From Mangrovihabitans endophyticus (GTDB lineage: Bacteria; Actinomycetota; Actinomycetes; Mycobacteriales; Micromonosporaceae): 64,000 nt of DNA. The stretch is taken from positions 332,322-396,321 of the forward strand of contig NZ_BMMX01000002.1 in assembly GCF_014646155.1 (NCBI RefSeq), read 5' to 3'. Both the position numbers and the translations under genes were made by a program. Below the pieces are notes generated by a model. The model was given only the letters and a program-made list of their open reading frames with translations. It was not told the DNA's origin and did not search any database. This document shows positions 7,990 to 17,223 of this stretch, piece by piece (within the stretch, counting starts at the first letter, position 1; the number at the start of each line of letters is the position of its first letter).

Positions 7990-9516
7990 GTGACCACCGG
8001 AACCGCTCCTCCGTCGTTTGGCCTGGACGACTTCGGGCTCGACGACCGGATGCGGCTGTTCGGATACGTCACCGCCGACAACCGGCTCGCCTACCTGTGG
8101 GTGCTGCGGGCCTTCGACGCCGCCCGGTCCGGCTATCAGGTCGTGCTGCACACCGCCGAGGTCGGCGCCACCCTGGCCACGCTGGCCGGAACCCACCCCG
8201 GGTGTCCCGACCCGGCGACGCTGGAGCTGCCCCGGCTGCTGGATGCCCTGGTCGACTGGGGTGTGCTCGACCGTGGCCAGGACGGAGCCCGGGCGGCGAC
8301 GCTTTCTGAATACCGCAACCGGCACTCGGTCTACCAGTTCACGGAGGCCGGCTACCGTGCCCACCGGGCCGTGGAGAGCGTGCTCGCCGCCGGGTTGGAG
8401 GACAGCAGCCTGTCCCGGCTGGTCTTCGCTGACCTGCTGGCCGATCTCAAAGCCTTGGCCGCCGCCAACGCCGCGGGCGACGGCGAGGAGGTCTTCCGCA
8501 AGCTCAACCGCCTCGACCGGGCCCTGGCCGATGTTGCCGAGCGGGCGGCGCGGTTCTATCACATGCTCGGGGACCTGAGCCGCACCCATGACGTACGCCC
8601 CGAGGTGTTCCTGTCGCACAAGGACGCTCTGCTGGCCCACCTGCGTGACTTTCACGACGAGCTGCAGCGTTACACCCCGCGGCTGCGGGAGGCGGTCGAG
8701 GAGGCCGAGGCGACCGGGCTGGAACGCATGATCGAGGCGGCGGCGGAGGCCGACGACCGGCTCTTCGCGACTCCGGCGGAGCGGCTGGCGGACTGGCACC
8801 GCCGCTGGACCGGCCTGCGATCCTGGCTGGCGCCGCCCGGCGCGGACACCCCCAGCGAGGCCGAGCGGCTGTCCGGGGCGACGATGACGGCGGTCAGCGA
8901 CGTGCTGGCCCTGCTGCGCCGGGTCACCGAGTCGCGGCGCGGCGGGGTGAGCCGCGAGTCGCAGCTACGGCACCTGGCGGCCTGGTTCACGCAGGCGGGC
9001 TCCGAGGACGCGGCGCACGCCCTGTTCGACGTGGTGTTCGGGCTGGGTGCGCCGCGGCACGCCGGGGTTGCGCACGCCGATCCGGAAGCGATCCCGACGC
9101 GGTTGTCCTGGTGGGAGGCGCCGGCGGTCGAGCTGTCGCGCACGCTGGTCCAGTCCGGCCGGATGCCCGGGCAGGGCAACGGGCGCCCGGCCCGGATCGA
9201 CCGCAGCGACGTCGCGCGGCGGGTCCTGCGGGAGCGGCAGGTCGCCGAGGAGAAGCGGCAGGCGGCCGCCGCGGAGGGGCTCGTGCACACGACCGCGCCG
9301 CTGACCGAGCCGCAGGCGGCGGTGCTGCGGCGGCTGCTGGACCTCGCCCTCGCGGCGCGGGCCGCCGGGCGCCGGGACGCGCCGGTCGCCGCGGCCGCCT
9401 TCGGGGTCAAGCTCACCCTGACACCACGCCCGGGGCGCTTCACGACGGTGGTCACCGAGTCCGGGCGGCTGCACCTCGACGGGTACGACCTCGCGCTGAC
9501 CCAGGGGCGCGGATGA
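7990..9516 (+). CDS. jetA: Wadjet type II subunit JetA (DUF2397 / TIGR02677)
   Basis: Predicted 508 aa from a GTG. It is assigned by family features (LFGYVTADNRLAYLWVLRAF at the start, winged-helix-like N-terminus, long charged helices in the middle) and by position as the first gene of a four-gene JetABCD operon. In Wadjet, JetA is the kleisin-like subunit that bridges the JetC motor heads and binds JetB, similar to MukF. The complex recognises and linearises closed-circular plasmid DNA. Its TGA overlaps the ATG of jetB (ATGA). Length and order match type II systems in actinobacteria. Confidence 0.9.
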   Translation: MTTGTAPPSFGLDDFGLDDRMRLFGYVTADNRLAYLWVLRAFDAARSGYQVVLHTAEVGATLATLAGTHPGCPDPATLELPRLLDALVDWGVLDRGQDGARAATLSEYRNRHSVYQFTEAGYRAHRAVESVLAAGLEDSSLSRLVFADLLADLKALAAANAAGDGEEVFRKLNRLDRALADVAERAARFYHMLGDLSRTHDVRPEVFLSHKDALLAHLRDFHDELQRYTPRLREAVEEAEATGLERMIEAAAEADDRLFATPAERLADWHRRWTGLRSWLAPPGADTPSEAERLSGATMTAVSDVLALLRRVTESRRGGVSRESQLRHLAAWFTQAGSEDAAHALFDVVFGLGAPRHAGVAHADPEAIPTRLSWWEAPAVELSRTLVQSGRMPGQGNGRPARIDRSDVARRVLRERQVAEEKRQAAAAEGLVHTTAPLTEPQAAVLRRLLDLALAARAAGRRDAPVAAAAFGVKLTLTPRPGRFTTVVTESGRLHLDGYDLALTQGRG

Positions 9517-10832
9517 GGTTCGCGGCCGACGTGCCGGATCTGGAGCTGGCCGACTATCAGCGGGCGGTCCGCCTGGTCCTGCGGCATCCCCTGATCACGG
9601 CGAGCTGGCCCGACGAGCGAGCGCTGCCGCGCGTCCGCCGGTTCGCGGCCACGCTGCGCCAGGATCTGGCCGAGGCGTTCGGCTATCGGCTGGAGTCGCA
9701 CGGCCGGGTCGTCCGGTTGATCCGTACGGCCGACGGGCTCGACCCGCAGCGCCCGGCGGTCTCGCGTACCGGTAAGGCTTTCGACCGGCAGCGGTACGCC
9801 TATCTGGCGCTCGCGCTGGCGGCGCTGGGCCGCGCCGGGGTGCAGACGACCCTGAGCGAGCTGGCGGACGCCGTGGCCGGGGACGCCAATCGGATCGCCG
9901 GGCTGGGGCTCGACGCGGATCGGGGCGCGGACCGGCGAGCGTTCGTGGACGCGGTCGCCTGGCTGGAGGAGCGCGGCGTGCTGCGGGTGGCGGACGGCTC
10001 GAGCGCCGGCTGGGCCAGCGACCCTCGCGCGGGCGAGGCTCTGTACGACGTCGAGCGCGACGCCGTCCTCGCGCTGTTTCGCCCGCCTCGGGTGCTGCAG
10101 CAGCTCGACTCGGTGACCTCACTGCTGGAACGCTCGTTCGTCAGTAGCGGCAACGCGGAGCGCCGGTCGGCGGCGCAGGCGGCCCGCCGGGCGGTGGTGG
10201 AACGGCCGGTCGTCTATTACGACGACGTGCCCGGCGACCTCGTCAATCACCTGCGCGGTCAGGCGCTGCCGGCCGACCTGCACCGCCTGACCGGGCTGCG
10301 GCTGGAACGGCGGGCCGAGGGCGTCCTGCTGGTCGACACCGTCGGCTGGTCGGCGGAGCGTTTCCCCGGTACGGGTTCCGTCGCGCAGGCCGCGGTCCTG
10401 CTCGCGGTCGAGATCGCCGAGCGGGTGAGCGACCCCGACGGGCGCAGAGCTCGCCGGATGCCCGCGCCGGACCCGCGCGACGCCCAGGACCGGCTGACCG
10501 TCCAGGTGGATCTCGGCCTGCCCGCCGCGATCCCGCTCGCCGAGACCGACGAGCCGGAGACCGAGCCGCAGCGAGATGTCCTGGAGGAACGCCGGCTTCC
10601 GTTGATCACCGACAGCTTTCTGCGTGACGCCACTTCCGAGATCCTGCAGCGGTACGGGTCAGCCTTCGGCGCCGCGTGGCACGCCGACCCCGACCGGCTG
10701 CGTAGCGAGGCGACCGCGCTGCTGGCCCGCTTCGGCGCCGTGACCGTCGTGCCCGGCGGCGTGCTCGCTCGCCCCCTGATCGGCCGCTATCGCGCCACTG
10801 TCGCCCAGGTCAAGCAACGACCACTCTTCTGA
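9513..10832 (+). CDS. jetB: Wadjet type II subunit JetB (DUF2398 / TIGR02678)
   Basis: Predicted 439 aa, starting MRFAADVPDLELADYQRAVR at an ATG coupled to the jetA stop. The DYQRAVRLVLRHPLIT opening and the later YDDVPGDL and WSAERFPGTGSVAQAA segments are typical of the DUF2398 family. JetB is the KITE-like (MukE-type) winged-helix subunit that binds the JetA kleisin. The frame extends further upstream, but that part overlaps jetA in another frame and is a shadow. It stops 8 bp before jetC. Confidence 0.88.
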   Translation: MRFAADVPDLELADYQRAVRLVLRHPLITASWPDERALPRVRRFAATLRQDLAEAFGYRLESHGRVVRLIRTADGLDPQRPAVSRTGKAFDRQRYAYLALALAALGRAGVQTTLSELADAVAGDANRIAGLGLDADRGADRRAFVDAVAWLEERGVLRVADGSSAGWASDPRAGEALYDVERDAVLALFRPPRVLQQLDSVTSLLERSFVSSGNAERRSAAQAARRAVVERPVVYYDDVPGDLVNHLRGQALPADLHRLTGLRLERRAEGVLLVDTVGWSAERFPGTGSVAQAAVLLAVEIAERVSDPDGRRARRMPAPDPRDAQDRLTVQVDLGLPAAIPLAETDEPETEPQRDVLEERRLPLITDSFLRDATSEILQRYGSAFGAAWHADPDRLRSEATALLARFGAVTVVPGGVLARPLIGRYRATVAQVKQRPLF

Positions 10833-10840
10833 GGAACCGC

Positions 10841-13800
10841 GTGTCTCGCTTCGCTCCGACCCGTGCCGGGATCATCAACCTGTGGGACTACCGCGACGAG
10901 GAGTTCCTCTTCGTCGACGGGTGGCTGGTGCTGCGCGGCCCCAACGGCTCCGGCAAGACCAAGGCCTTGGAGGTGCTCTTCCCGTACATCCTCGACGGGC
11001 GCATCGAGCCCCGCCGGCTCAACCCGTTCGCGGGCGAGGACCGCACGATGAAGTCCAATGTGCTCTATCGCGGGCAGGAGCTGTCCCACGCGTACGTGTG
11101 GATGGAGTTCAGTGACGGCACCAGCTTCGTCACCATCGGGATCGGCCTGCGCGCGCACCGGCACAACGACCGGGTGACCCGCTGGCATTTCGTCGCGGAC
11201 GGCCGCGTGGGCGCCGACCTGTCGCTGCTGGACGCCGACGACCGCCCGGTGTCACGGCGTGACCTGATCGACCGGCTCAGCGCCGAGGCGGTCGTGGACT
11301 CCGCCGAGGAATACCGGCACCTGGTCGACGCCCGCCTGTTCGGGCTCGGCCCGGCCCGCTACGAGCAGCTACTCGATCTGGTCCTGACCCTGCGCCGGCC
11401 GCAGCTAGCGAAGGACCTCAACCCGGCCGAGCTGTCCCGCACGCTGCAGCGCGGCCTGCGCCCGGTCGAGGAGCACCTGCTGACCGACGCGGCGCGCTCG
11501 TTCGAGGACATGGAGGCCGTCGCTCGTACGCTCGAAGGGCTGGTCGCCGCCGACGCCGCGACCTCTGCCTTCCTGACCGTGTACGCCACCTACCTGCGGA
11601 CTCACTCGCGGGCGGCGGCGGACGCGGTGACTGCCCGGCGGGATCTGGCCGACGAGCGCCGCGAGGCCCTGGCCGAGGCGAGGCAGGCCGCTGCCCGGGC
11701 GGCGACCGGCGCCGACGAGGCCGAGCAGCGGCTGCGCGCGGTCGAGGGCGAGCCGGCCCGGCTGCGCGCCCACCGGGAACGGCTCAAGGGCTCGGCGGCG
11801 TACCGATCCCACGAGCAGCTCGCCGACCTCGAACGGCACGTGCACGACTTGGCCGGGACCGCCGCCCGGTCGCGGGCATCGGCCGCTGCGGCCCGCGACA
11901 CGGCCGGCCGACGGCGCACCGAGTGGCAGCAGGCCGTGAGCGCCGCCCAGGACTCCCGCGCACGGGCAGCCCGCACCGCCGCGGAGCTCTCCGGTGAGGC
12001 CGAGGCGGCCGGCATCGCGTGGACCGCGGCCGACGCGGATCCCGACGGACTGGAGATCCGCCTCACCGCTCGGGCGGAGGCACGCCGCGACGACATGCGG
12101 GTGGTACGCGATCTGCGGGACCGGCTCGCGGAGGCGACCCGGGAGCACACCGGCGCCGCCGAGCGCGACCGCGCCGCCCGGGACGCCGCCGAGCAGGCCC
12201 GGATCGTCGAGGAAGAGGCCGCCATCGAGCTGGAAAAGGCCAAAACCCGGACCGCCGAGGAGGTACGCCGATGGGGCGCCCGCCACGAGCGGCTGCTCGA
12301 CCGGCTGGCCACGCCGGGGCTCGCCGAGGACCTGTCCGAGGCGGTGGACTCCCCCTCACTGCGCGACCTCTACGCCGAGCGGGTCGCCCCGGCGCTGGCC
12401 GCCGTGCGCGACGAACTCGCAGCCGCAGCAACCCGGCACGAGCGGCTGACCGCCGAGCGGGCCGAGACCGTACGGCTGCGCGACAGCATCGCCGCCGAGC
12501 ACGACGACGCCCCACCACCCGTGGTCACCCGCCCAGCGCCGCGGCAGGACCGGGCCGGCGCCCCGCTGTGGCGGCTGGTCCGCTTCGCCGACGAGGTGCC
12601 CGGGGACCGGGCGGCCGCGATCGAGGCGGCGCTGCACGCGTCCGGTCTGCTCGACGCGTGGGTCCACCCGTCCACCGGCGACACCGAGGCGGCCCTCGCC
12701 GCCGGAGAGCAGGACGCCTACCTGCGCGCCGCCACCCCGGCCGCTGGCGACACGCTCGCCACGGTGCTGCTGCCGGAGGAGCAGCAGCAGCTCGTGCCCG
12801 CCGCCCGCATCACCTCAGTCCTGACCGGCATCGCCCTCGGCGACCTCGCCGGCGCGTCGGGCGTCGCGGCGTCCGGCGGCTGGGCCCAGGGCTCCGGCGT
12901 GGGCAGCTTCACCAAGCAGCGCTGCGAGTACATCGGCGCGACCGCGCGGGCGGCCCGCCGCGCCGAGCGCATCGCCGAATGCGACCGGCACCTCGCCGAG
13001 CTGGACTGCGCCCTGGCCGAGGTGACCGCCGACCGCGATGCCCATCAGGAGGTGCTTGCGGCGGCCACGCGAGCCGCGGCCGACCTGCCCGGCCGCGACG
13101 CCATCCGGCAGGCCGAACGCGGCCTGGACCGGGCCGCCGCCGAAGCCCGCGTGCGCCGGGAAGCCGCCCGGGAGGCCGCGAGCCGGCTCGACGCGGCCGT
13201 CGCCGAGCAGGCGCACGCCGACATGGTCCTGCGCCGGGCCGTGGCCGAGCGGTCCCTGCCGGTCGGCGAACTGGACGCCGTGGCCGCCGCGCTGAGCCGC
13301 TTCGACCGGCTCGGCATCGAGCTGCGCCACGCCTACGACACCTCCGCCCGGGCCGCGTCCCTCGCGGACGACGCGGCGGAACGGCACACCGAGGCGGGCG
13401 ACCGGCACCGGGATGCCGAACAGGAAGCCCTCGACGTGGCACGCCGGCACGCGGAGAAGGACGAGGAGCTCACCACGCTGTCCGCGGCGATCGGGGCCGA
13501 GGCGGCACAGGTGCTGGCCGAGGTGGCGCAGACCGAGAAGGACGTGACCGCGGCAGAGGCGACCCTCGCAGCCGCCCGCGACGACTTCACCACGGCCACC
13601 GAGGAACGGGCCGCCACCCGGGCCCGCGTGCAACTCGGCGAGCAGGCCGTCGACGACGCCTTGGCCGAGGCCCGGCACGAGGCGGTGCGGCTGCGCCCGT
13701 ACGCGCAAGCCGATCTTCTGGGGTTGATCCGCGCCCCGGGCGACCTGCGCTGGCCCGTCACCACGGCCGACGGCGACGACCTCGACCCGGCCGTGGTCGA

Positions 13801-14869
13801 GCTGCACGAGGCCATTCTCGCCGCCACCCGGGAGCTGAACCCCACCGAGACGTCACTCAAACAGAGCGCCACCCGGCTGACCAGCGCGCTCACCGACCTG
13901 CAAGCGCAGCTACCCGCCGCCGGTCAGGACCACCGGCCGGAGTGGGACACCGACGAGGGCGTCATCGTCGTCCGCGTCGCCGACGACCAGGGCCTGAGCC
14001 CGGTCGCGCAATTCGCCGGCCGGATCGCCACCGAACGCCGCGACCAGGAGCAGCTGCTCACCGACGCCGAGCAGCGGGTGTTCGAGGACGCGCTGCTGGG
14101 CCAGCTCGCCGGGCAGATCCACCGCCGTACGGTCGAGGCCCGCGACCTGGTCGCCGCGATGGACACCCAGATGCGCGCCCGGCGGATGTCCTCGGGCCTG
14201 ACCGTCGGCGTGGGCTGGCGCCTGTCCGACGACCTCGACGCCGAGCAACGCGAGGTGTGCAAGCTGCTCGAACGCGACCCCGCCCGGCTCGGCCCGGCGC
14301 AGCTCACCACGTTGCGGCGGCACTTCGCGGGCCGGATCCGCTCGGCCCGCGCGCAGGCGCCCGAGAAGCCCTACCGCGACCTGCTCGCCGAGGTCCTCGA
14401 CTACCGGCAATGGCGGGTCTTCGCGTTCACCCTGCACCGCCCCGGCGGCGTCACGGAAGCGCTCACCCGCGCGCGGCACAGCCAGCTGTCCGGCGGCGAG
14501 CAGTCCGTGTCGCTGCACCTGCCGCTGTTCGCGGCCGCCAACGCGCTGTTCGGCTCCGCCCGCCCCGACGCGCCCCGGCTGCTCGGCCTGGACGAGGCCT
14601 TCGCCGGCGTCGACGACAACGGCCGCGGCGAGCTGATGGCGCTGGCCAAGCGGTTCGACCTCGACCTGTTCATGACCGGCTACGACCTGTGGGCCACCTA
14701 TCCCGCGGTGACCGGAGCCGCCCACTACGACCTGTCTCACTCCAGCGTGGACCACACCGTCTCGGCGGTGCTGCTGGTGTGGGACGGCACCGCGAGCATC
14801 GCCGACTTCGACGGCAGCCTCGCGCACGCTCTCGGCGCCCCCTCGTCCCGGGCCGCCGCGCATGGCTGA
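10841..14869 (+). CDS. jetC: Wadjet type II SMC-like motor JetC (TIGR02680)
   Basis: Predicted 1342 aa from a GTG preceded by GAGGAA at 10831-10836. Walker A is RGPNGSGKTKALE (residues about 32-44). Long Ala/Glu/Arg-rich coiled coils run from about 260 to 560 and 680 to 990, with a hinge-like region between (VRFADEVPGDRAAAIEAAL to about 670). The ABC signature is LSGGEQSVSLHL (about 1216) and Walker B is LLGLDEAF (about 1248). This is the MukB/SMC-like ATPase that extrudes DNA loops in Wadjet before JetD cleaves. It overlaps jetD by 8 bp. Very large shadow frames on both strands come from its extreme codon GC bias. Confidence 0.93.
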   Translation: MSRFAPTRAGIINLWDYRDEEFLFVDGWLVLRGPNGSGKTKALEVLFPYILDGRIEPRRLNPFAGEDRTMKSNVLYRGQELSHAYVWMEFSDGTSFVTIGIGLRAHRHNDRVTRWHFVADGRVGADLSLLDADDRPVSRRDLIDRLSAEAVVDSAEEYRHLVDARLFGLGPARYEQLLDLVLTLRRPQLAKDLNPAELSRTLQRGLRPVEEHLLTDAARSFEDMEAVARTLEGLVAADAATSAFLTVYATYLRTHSRAAADAVTARRDLADERREALAEARQAAARAATGADEAEQRLRAVEGEPARLRAHRERLKGSAAYRSHEQLADLERHVHDLAGTAARSRASAAAARDTAGRRRTEWQQAVSAAQDSRARAARTAAELSGEAEAAGIAWTAADADPDGLEIRLTARAEARRDDMRVVRDLRDRLAEATREHTGAAERDRAARDAAEQARIVEEEAAIELEKAKTRTAEEVRRWGARHERLLDRLATPGLAEDLSEAVDSPSLRDLYAERVAPALAAVRDELAAAATRHERLTAERAETVRLRDSIAAEHDDAPPPVVTRPAPRQDRAGAPLWRLVRFADEVPGDRAAAIEAALHASGLLDAWVHPSTGDTEAALAAGEQDAYLRAATPAAGDTLATVLLPEEQQQLVPAARITSVLTGIALGDLAGASGVAASGGWAQGSGVGSFTKQRCEYIGATARAARRAERIAECDRHLAELDCALAEVTADRDAHQEVLAAATRAAADLPGRDAIRQAERGLDRAAAEARVRREAAREAASRLDAAVAEQAHADMVLRRAVAERSLPVGELDAVAAALSRFDRLGIELRHAYDTSARAASLADDAAERHTEAGDRHRDAEQEALDVARRHAEKDEELTTLSAAIGAEAAQVLAEVAQTEKDVTAAEATLAAARDDFTTATEERAATRARVQLGEQAVDDALAEARHEAVRLRPYAQADLLGLIRAPGDLRWPVTTADGDDLDPAVVELHEAILAATRELNPTETSLKQSATRLTSALTDLQAQLPAAGQDHRPEWDTDEGVIVVRVADDQGLSPVAQFAGRIATERRDQEQLLTDAEQRVFEDALLGQLAGQIHRRTVEARDLVAAMDTQMRARRMSSGLTVGVGWRLSDDLDAEQREVCKLLERDPARLGPAQLTTLRRHFAGRIRSARAQAPEKPYRDLLAEVLDYRQWRVFAFTLHRPGGVTEALTRARHSQLSGGEQSVSLHLPLFAAANALFGSARPDAPRLLGLDEAFAGVDDNGRGELMALAKRFDLDLFMTGYDLWATYPAVTGAAHYDLSHSSVDHTVSAVLLVWDGTASIADFDGSLAHALGAPSSRAAAHG

Positions 14870-16037
14870 CCTCACCGCGGATCCCGGCTGGCGCCGGCTG
14901 CTGGCGGCGGCCAGGCGGAGCCTCGAACGCACCGGCGGCGCCCTCGACGGCACGATCTCTCTGTCCATGCCCGACGACGCCGAACGGCTCGTGGTCATCG
15001 GCATCACCGGCACGCACCGGCCGCCGGGCGTCGGCCGGGTCACCGTATGGCTGGCGGAGCTGGACGCGCACCTGCGCGCCGTCTACGACCTCGGCCTGGC
15101 CGACGCGGTCGGACCGTTCCGCGACCGCCCCGGCGAACGCGCCCGCGAAGCCACCGCCCGCGACGACGTCATATCCCTCGCCGGCACCAGCCGCCACGCC
15201 GGCACGCCGTGGTTCACGCGCTGGCTTGCCGGCCTGCCGCTCACCCGCATCGTCCGCGCCGGCGTGCCGTTCCCCTCGGTCATCGCCGTCCTCGACGCCC
15301 TGCCCGCCGCCCTTGAGCCGCTGCCCGCCTTCGCCGAGCGGGTCCTCGGCGACACCAAGGCCCTCGCCGGCGGCTCGGCCCGAGGCCTCGTCCTGCGCGC
15401 CCTGGCCGCCTGGCACGGGCTGCCCGCCCCCATCGGCGCGGAGCAGGAACGCGCCCTGTGGGAGCTGGCCGGCGTGATCCCCGACGACCTCGCCAGCCAA
15501 GTCCTGGTACTCAACCTGCCCGCGTCCGGCGGCCCACTCGGCGACTGGCTGACCTCGGCCGCCGCGGACCACGTACCATTCCGCGCCACCCTGCACCAGC
15601 TACGCCTGTACACACTGCACCTCGACGCGCCCGCCGTCTTCGTGTGCGAGAACCCGGCGATCCTGCGTGCCGCGGCGGGGCGTCCCGGCTCCCCGCTGCT
15701 CTGCACCGAGGGCGTCCCGTCCGCCGCCGTGCACGCGCTGCTGGCCGCCGCTCCCGCCGCCACGATCCGCTGGCGCAACGACTTCGACTGGACCGGAGTG
15801 CGCCTCACGGGCTCGGCGCTCACCCGCTACCCCGGCGCGGTGCCCTGGCGGATGAGCGCGGCCGACTACGCCGGTGCGGCGGGCAGCGGGGTAGCCCTTT
15901 CCGGTGCATCCGCGCCGACGCCGTGGGATCCCGGCCTCGCCGAGCTGATGTCCCGAACCGGCCGCGCCGTCATGGAGGAACGCCTGCTCGACACGCTGCT
16001 GAACGACCTCACCCACACCACCCGGCCGAGCCGTTAG
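14862..16037 (+). CDS. jetD: Wadjet type II nuclease JetD (DUF2399, TOPRIM)
   Basis: Predicted 391 aa from an ATG inside the jetC end. The C-terminal half has TOPRIM features: VCENPAIL with the catalytic Glu (about 262), CTEGVPSAAV, and NDFDWTGVRL with the DxD metal ligands (about 305-307). JetD is the topoisomerase-VI/Spo11-like nuclease that cuts the plasmid once the JetABC motors stall. The active-site residues look intact, so the operon is probably functional. Its TAG overlaps the stop of a convergent decayed gene. Confidence 0.9.
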   Translation: MADLTADPGWRRLLAAARRSLERTGGALDGTISLSMPDDAERLVVIGITGTHRPPGVGRVTVWLAELDAHLRAVYDLGLADAVGPFRDRPGERAREATARDDVISLAGTSRHAGTPWFTRWLAGLPLTRIVRAGVPFPSVIAVLDALPAALEPLPAFAERVLGDTKALAGGSARGLVLRALAAWHGLPAPIGAEQERALWELAGVIPDDLASQVLVLNLPASGGPLGDWLTSAAADHVPFRATLHQLRLYTLHLDAPAVFVCENPAILRAAAGRPGSPLLCTEGVPSAAVHALLAAAPAATIRWRNDFDWTGVRLTGSALTRYPGAVPWRMSAADYAGAAGSGVALSGASAPTPWDPGLAELMSRTGRAVMEERLLDTLLNDLTHTTRPSR

Positions 16038-16485
16038 AAGAGCCGTCCCCGGTAGGGGTGGGCGGGCCCTGCCGCTCCTCCCACCGCAGCAGGTCAGCCT
16101 GCCATTCCGGGAGGTCGGGACAGTATTCCCTGATGGCCTGTGGTTGCGGCTGGGCGACCAGGAATTGCCAGTAGTCCTCGATCGCCGTCCGCGCGACATC
16201 GGCCGCGAACTCGTCCTCGGCACCGGGCACTCAAAGGTTGGTGATCAGCAGCGCCGTGGGCGTGAACGACACTGCGTAGTTTTCGCTGCTCCATTCGTCG
16301 AACGGCGGCTCGCCACGAGCCGCCTCGTCAGCCATCGCCAACGCGTCCAGGATGACGATGAAAAAGGTGCCGAGGTCGGTGGTCAGCCACTCACCGAGCA
16401 GGTCGTACCGCTGATCCTCAACCTGATAGACGGGATGTCGGTGCACGCGAACGCCTTGCCTCAATGAAGGGCAGCTCCCAGAGGA
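16034..16485 (-). pseudogene. Uncharacterised small gene inactivated by a nonsense codon and a frameshift
   Basis: The minus-strand frame reads QRYDLLGEWLTTDLGTFFIV, then SSENYAVSFT, then ITNL and a TGA at 16233-16231, and continues in the same frame with VPGAEDEF and AIEDYWQFLVAQPQPQAIRE to LPEWQADLLRWEE. Continuity of frame and composition across the TGA suggests an original TGG (Trp) codon mutated to stop. Near 16060 a one-base shift moves to another frame whose end, HPYRGRLF then TAA at 16036-16034, looks native. The N-terminus runs into IS debris near 16485. The family (about 150 aa, acidic, actinobacterial) is not one I can name. Confidence 0.5.
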
Positions 16486-16490
16486 GCTGC
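16471..16490. repeat. Perfect 8-bp inverted repeat (hairpin)
   Basis: GCAGCTCC, a CAGA loop and GGAGCTGC form a perfect stem beside the IS21-like end. It could be a small terminator or a piece of an element end. No U-tract follows. Confidence 0.4.
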
Positions 16491-16497
16491 GACGCGC

Positions 16498-16520
16498 GCT
16501 AGCGGACACTGAAATCGTCC
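16498..16520 (-). mobile_element. Solo IS21-family-like end
   Basis: Read on the minus strand this is GGACGATTTCAGTGTCCGCT followed by AGC. It matches the GATTT...GTCCGCTAGC core of the multiple terminal repeats next to the istA remnant at 46.1 kb. No IS21 coding sequence is attached here, so it is a stranded end. It separates the decayed gene from the IS3 fragment. Confidence 0.45.
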
Positions 16521-16529
16521 TGACCCTTG

Positions 16530-16673
16530 ACACCGGATCCAGTTCCTGAGCGCCTCGTGATGCACGTTCAACTGCTCGGCCAGCCGGCGGATCGTCGGTT
16601 TCGGGTCCGACTCGCGGTACAAGCGCACGGCACGCGCTCGCAGCTCATCGGGGTACTTCTTCGGTGCGGCCAC
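16530..16673 (-). mobile_element. IS3-family OrfA (transposase HTH) fragment
   Basis: From the ATG at 16673 the frame reads MAAPKKYPDELRARAVRLYR, then PTIRRLAEQLNVHHEALRNW, a typical IS3/IS911 OrfA helix-turn-helix start. After about 48 residues homology stops at 16530, so the element is 3'-truncated and OrfB is absent. ATGATC-AGAC-GATCAT, a perfect inverted repeat at 16689-16704, sits just upstream. Confidence 0.75.
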
Positions 16674-16729
16674 GGATACTTCCTCCCCATGATCAGACGA
16701 TCATGCTTGACCAGCAACAACCCACCCAT

Positions 16730-16747
16730 ATCTGAACTACTTCAGAT
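16730..16747. promoter_or_regulatory. Palindromic operator candidate of the toxin-antitoxin pair
   Basis: ATCTGAA-CTAC-TTCAGAT is a perfect 7-bp inverted repeat 11 bases before the antitoxin ATG. TACACT (16747-16752) directly after it could be the -10 of a leaderless transcript. Antitoxin binding here would block transcription, the usual type II autoregulation; this is inference. Confidence 0.5.
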
Positions 16748-16758
16748 ACACTGGGGGC

Positions 16759-17223
16759 ATGTCGGTGCAAAGCTTCCCGTACAGCTCTTTTCTTCGAGGG
16801 CCTTCTCAGGTCCTGCCGTCGCTCACCGACGCTGACGTCATTCTTGAGCGCCGTGACGAGGAGAATCTCATCCTCAGCCGTGCCGAGCGGTTCGAAGCGG
16901 TCGCCACCGGCCTTCGCATCGCGGCACGATCGCTGGCCATCCTCGCCCGCCGCCACCGCGACCTAGCCGAAGAGGCACTCGCCGAGGAACTCCCCTGGCT
17001 GACCTGGCTCCCAGCCGAGGAACGCCTCACCTGCGTACGCGAACTGCTCGCCGACCTCGTTGCCGGCGCCGACACCGGCCTCCTGATCCCCTTCGCCCGC
17101 AATCTCGCATCATGGCGTTCCACCGCCGAAGCGTGGTCCGACCCGCGACTCGCCCGCGACCTACAGGGCCCGTTCGATGGCGACGGCCCCGTCCTCGACC
17201 GCCCGGCCGGCGATCCGGCATGA
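16759..17223 (+). CDS. Probable type II antitoxin (partner of RelE-like toxin)
   Basis: Predicted 154 aa from an ATG with no clear Shine-Dalgarno (GGGGG is too close), suggesting a leaderless message. The middle (DADVILERRDEENLILSRAE) resembles Phd/YefM-like antitoxin segments, where an arm lists the residues to be masked. The C-terminal half is acidic with helices (LAEEALAEELPWLTWLPAEE). It overlaps the toxin start by ATGA. I assign the role from gene order and the downstream toxin; the family is not one I can name exactly. Confidence 0.65.
   Translation: MSVQSFPYSSFLRGPSQVLPSLTDADVILERRDEENLILSRAERFEAVATGLRIAARSLAILARRHRDLAEEALAEELPWLTWLPAEERLTCVRELLADLVAGADTGLLIPFARNLASWRSTAEAWSDPRLARDLQGPFDGDGPVLDRPAGDPA

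Noticed and set aside
12019..15477. An uninterrupted plus-strand frame of 1152 codons inside jetC/jetD
   Set aside because: Arg/Gly/Pro-rich composition without motifs; it is the +1 shadow of jetC caused by high third-position GC. The jetC frame carries all ATPase motifs.
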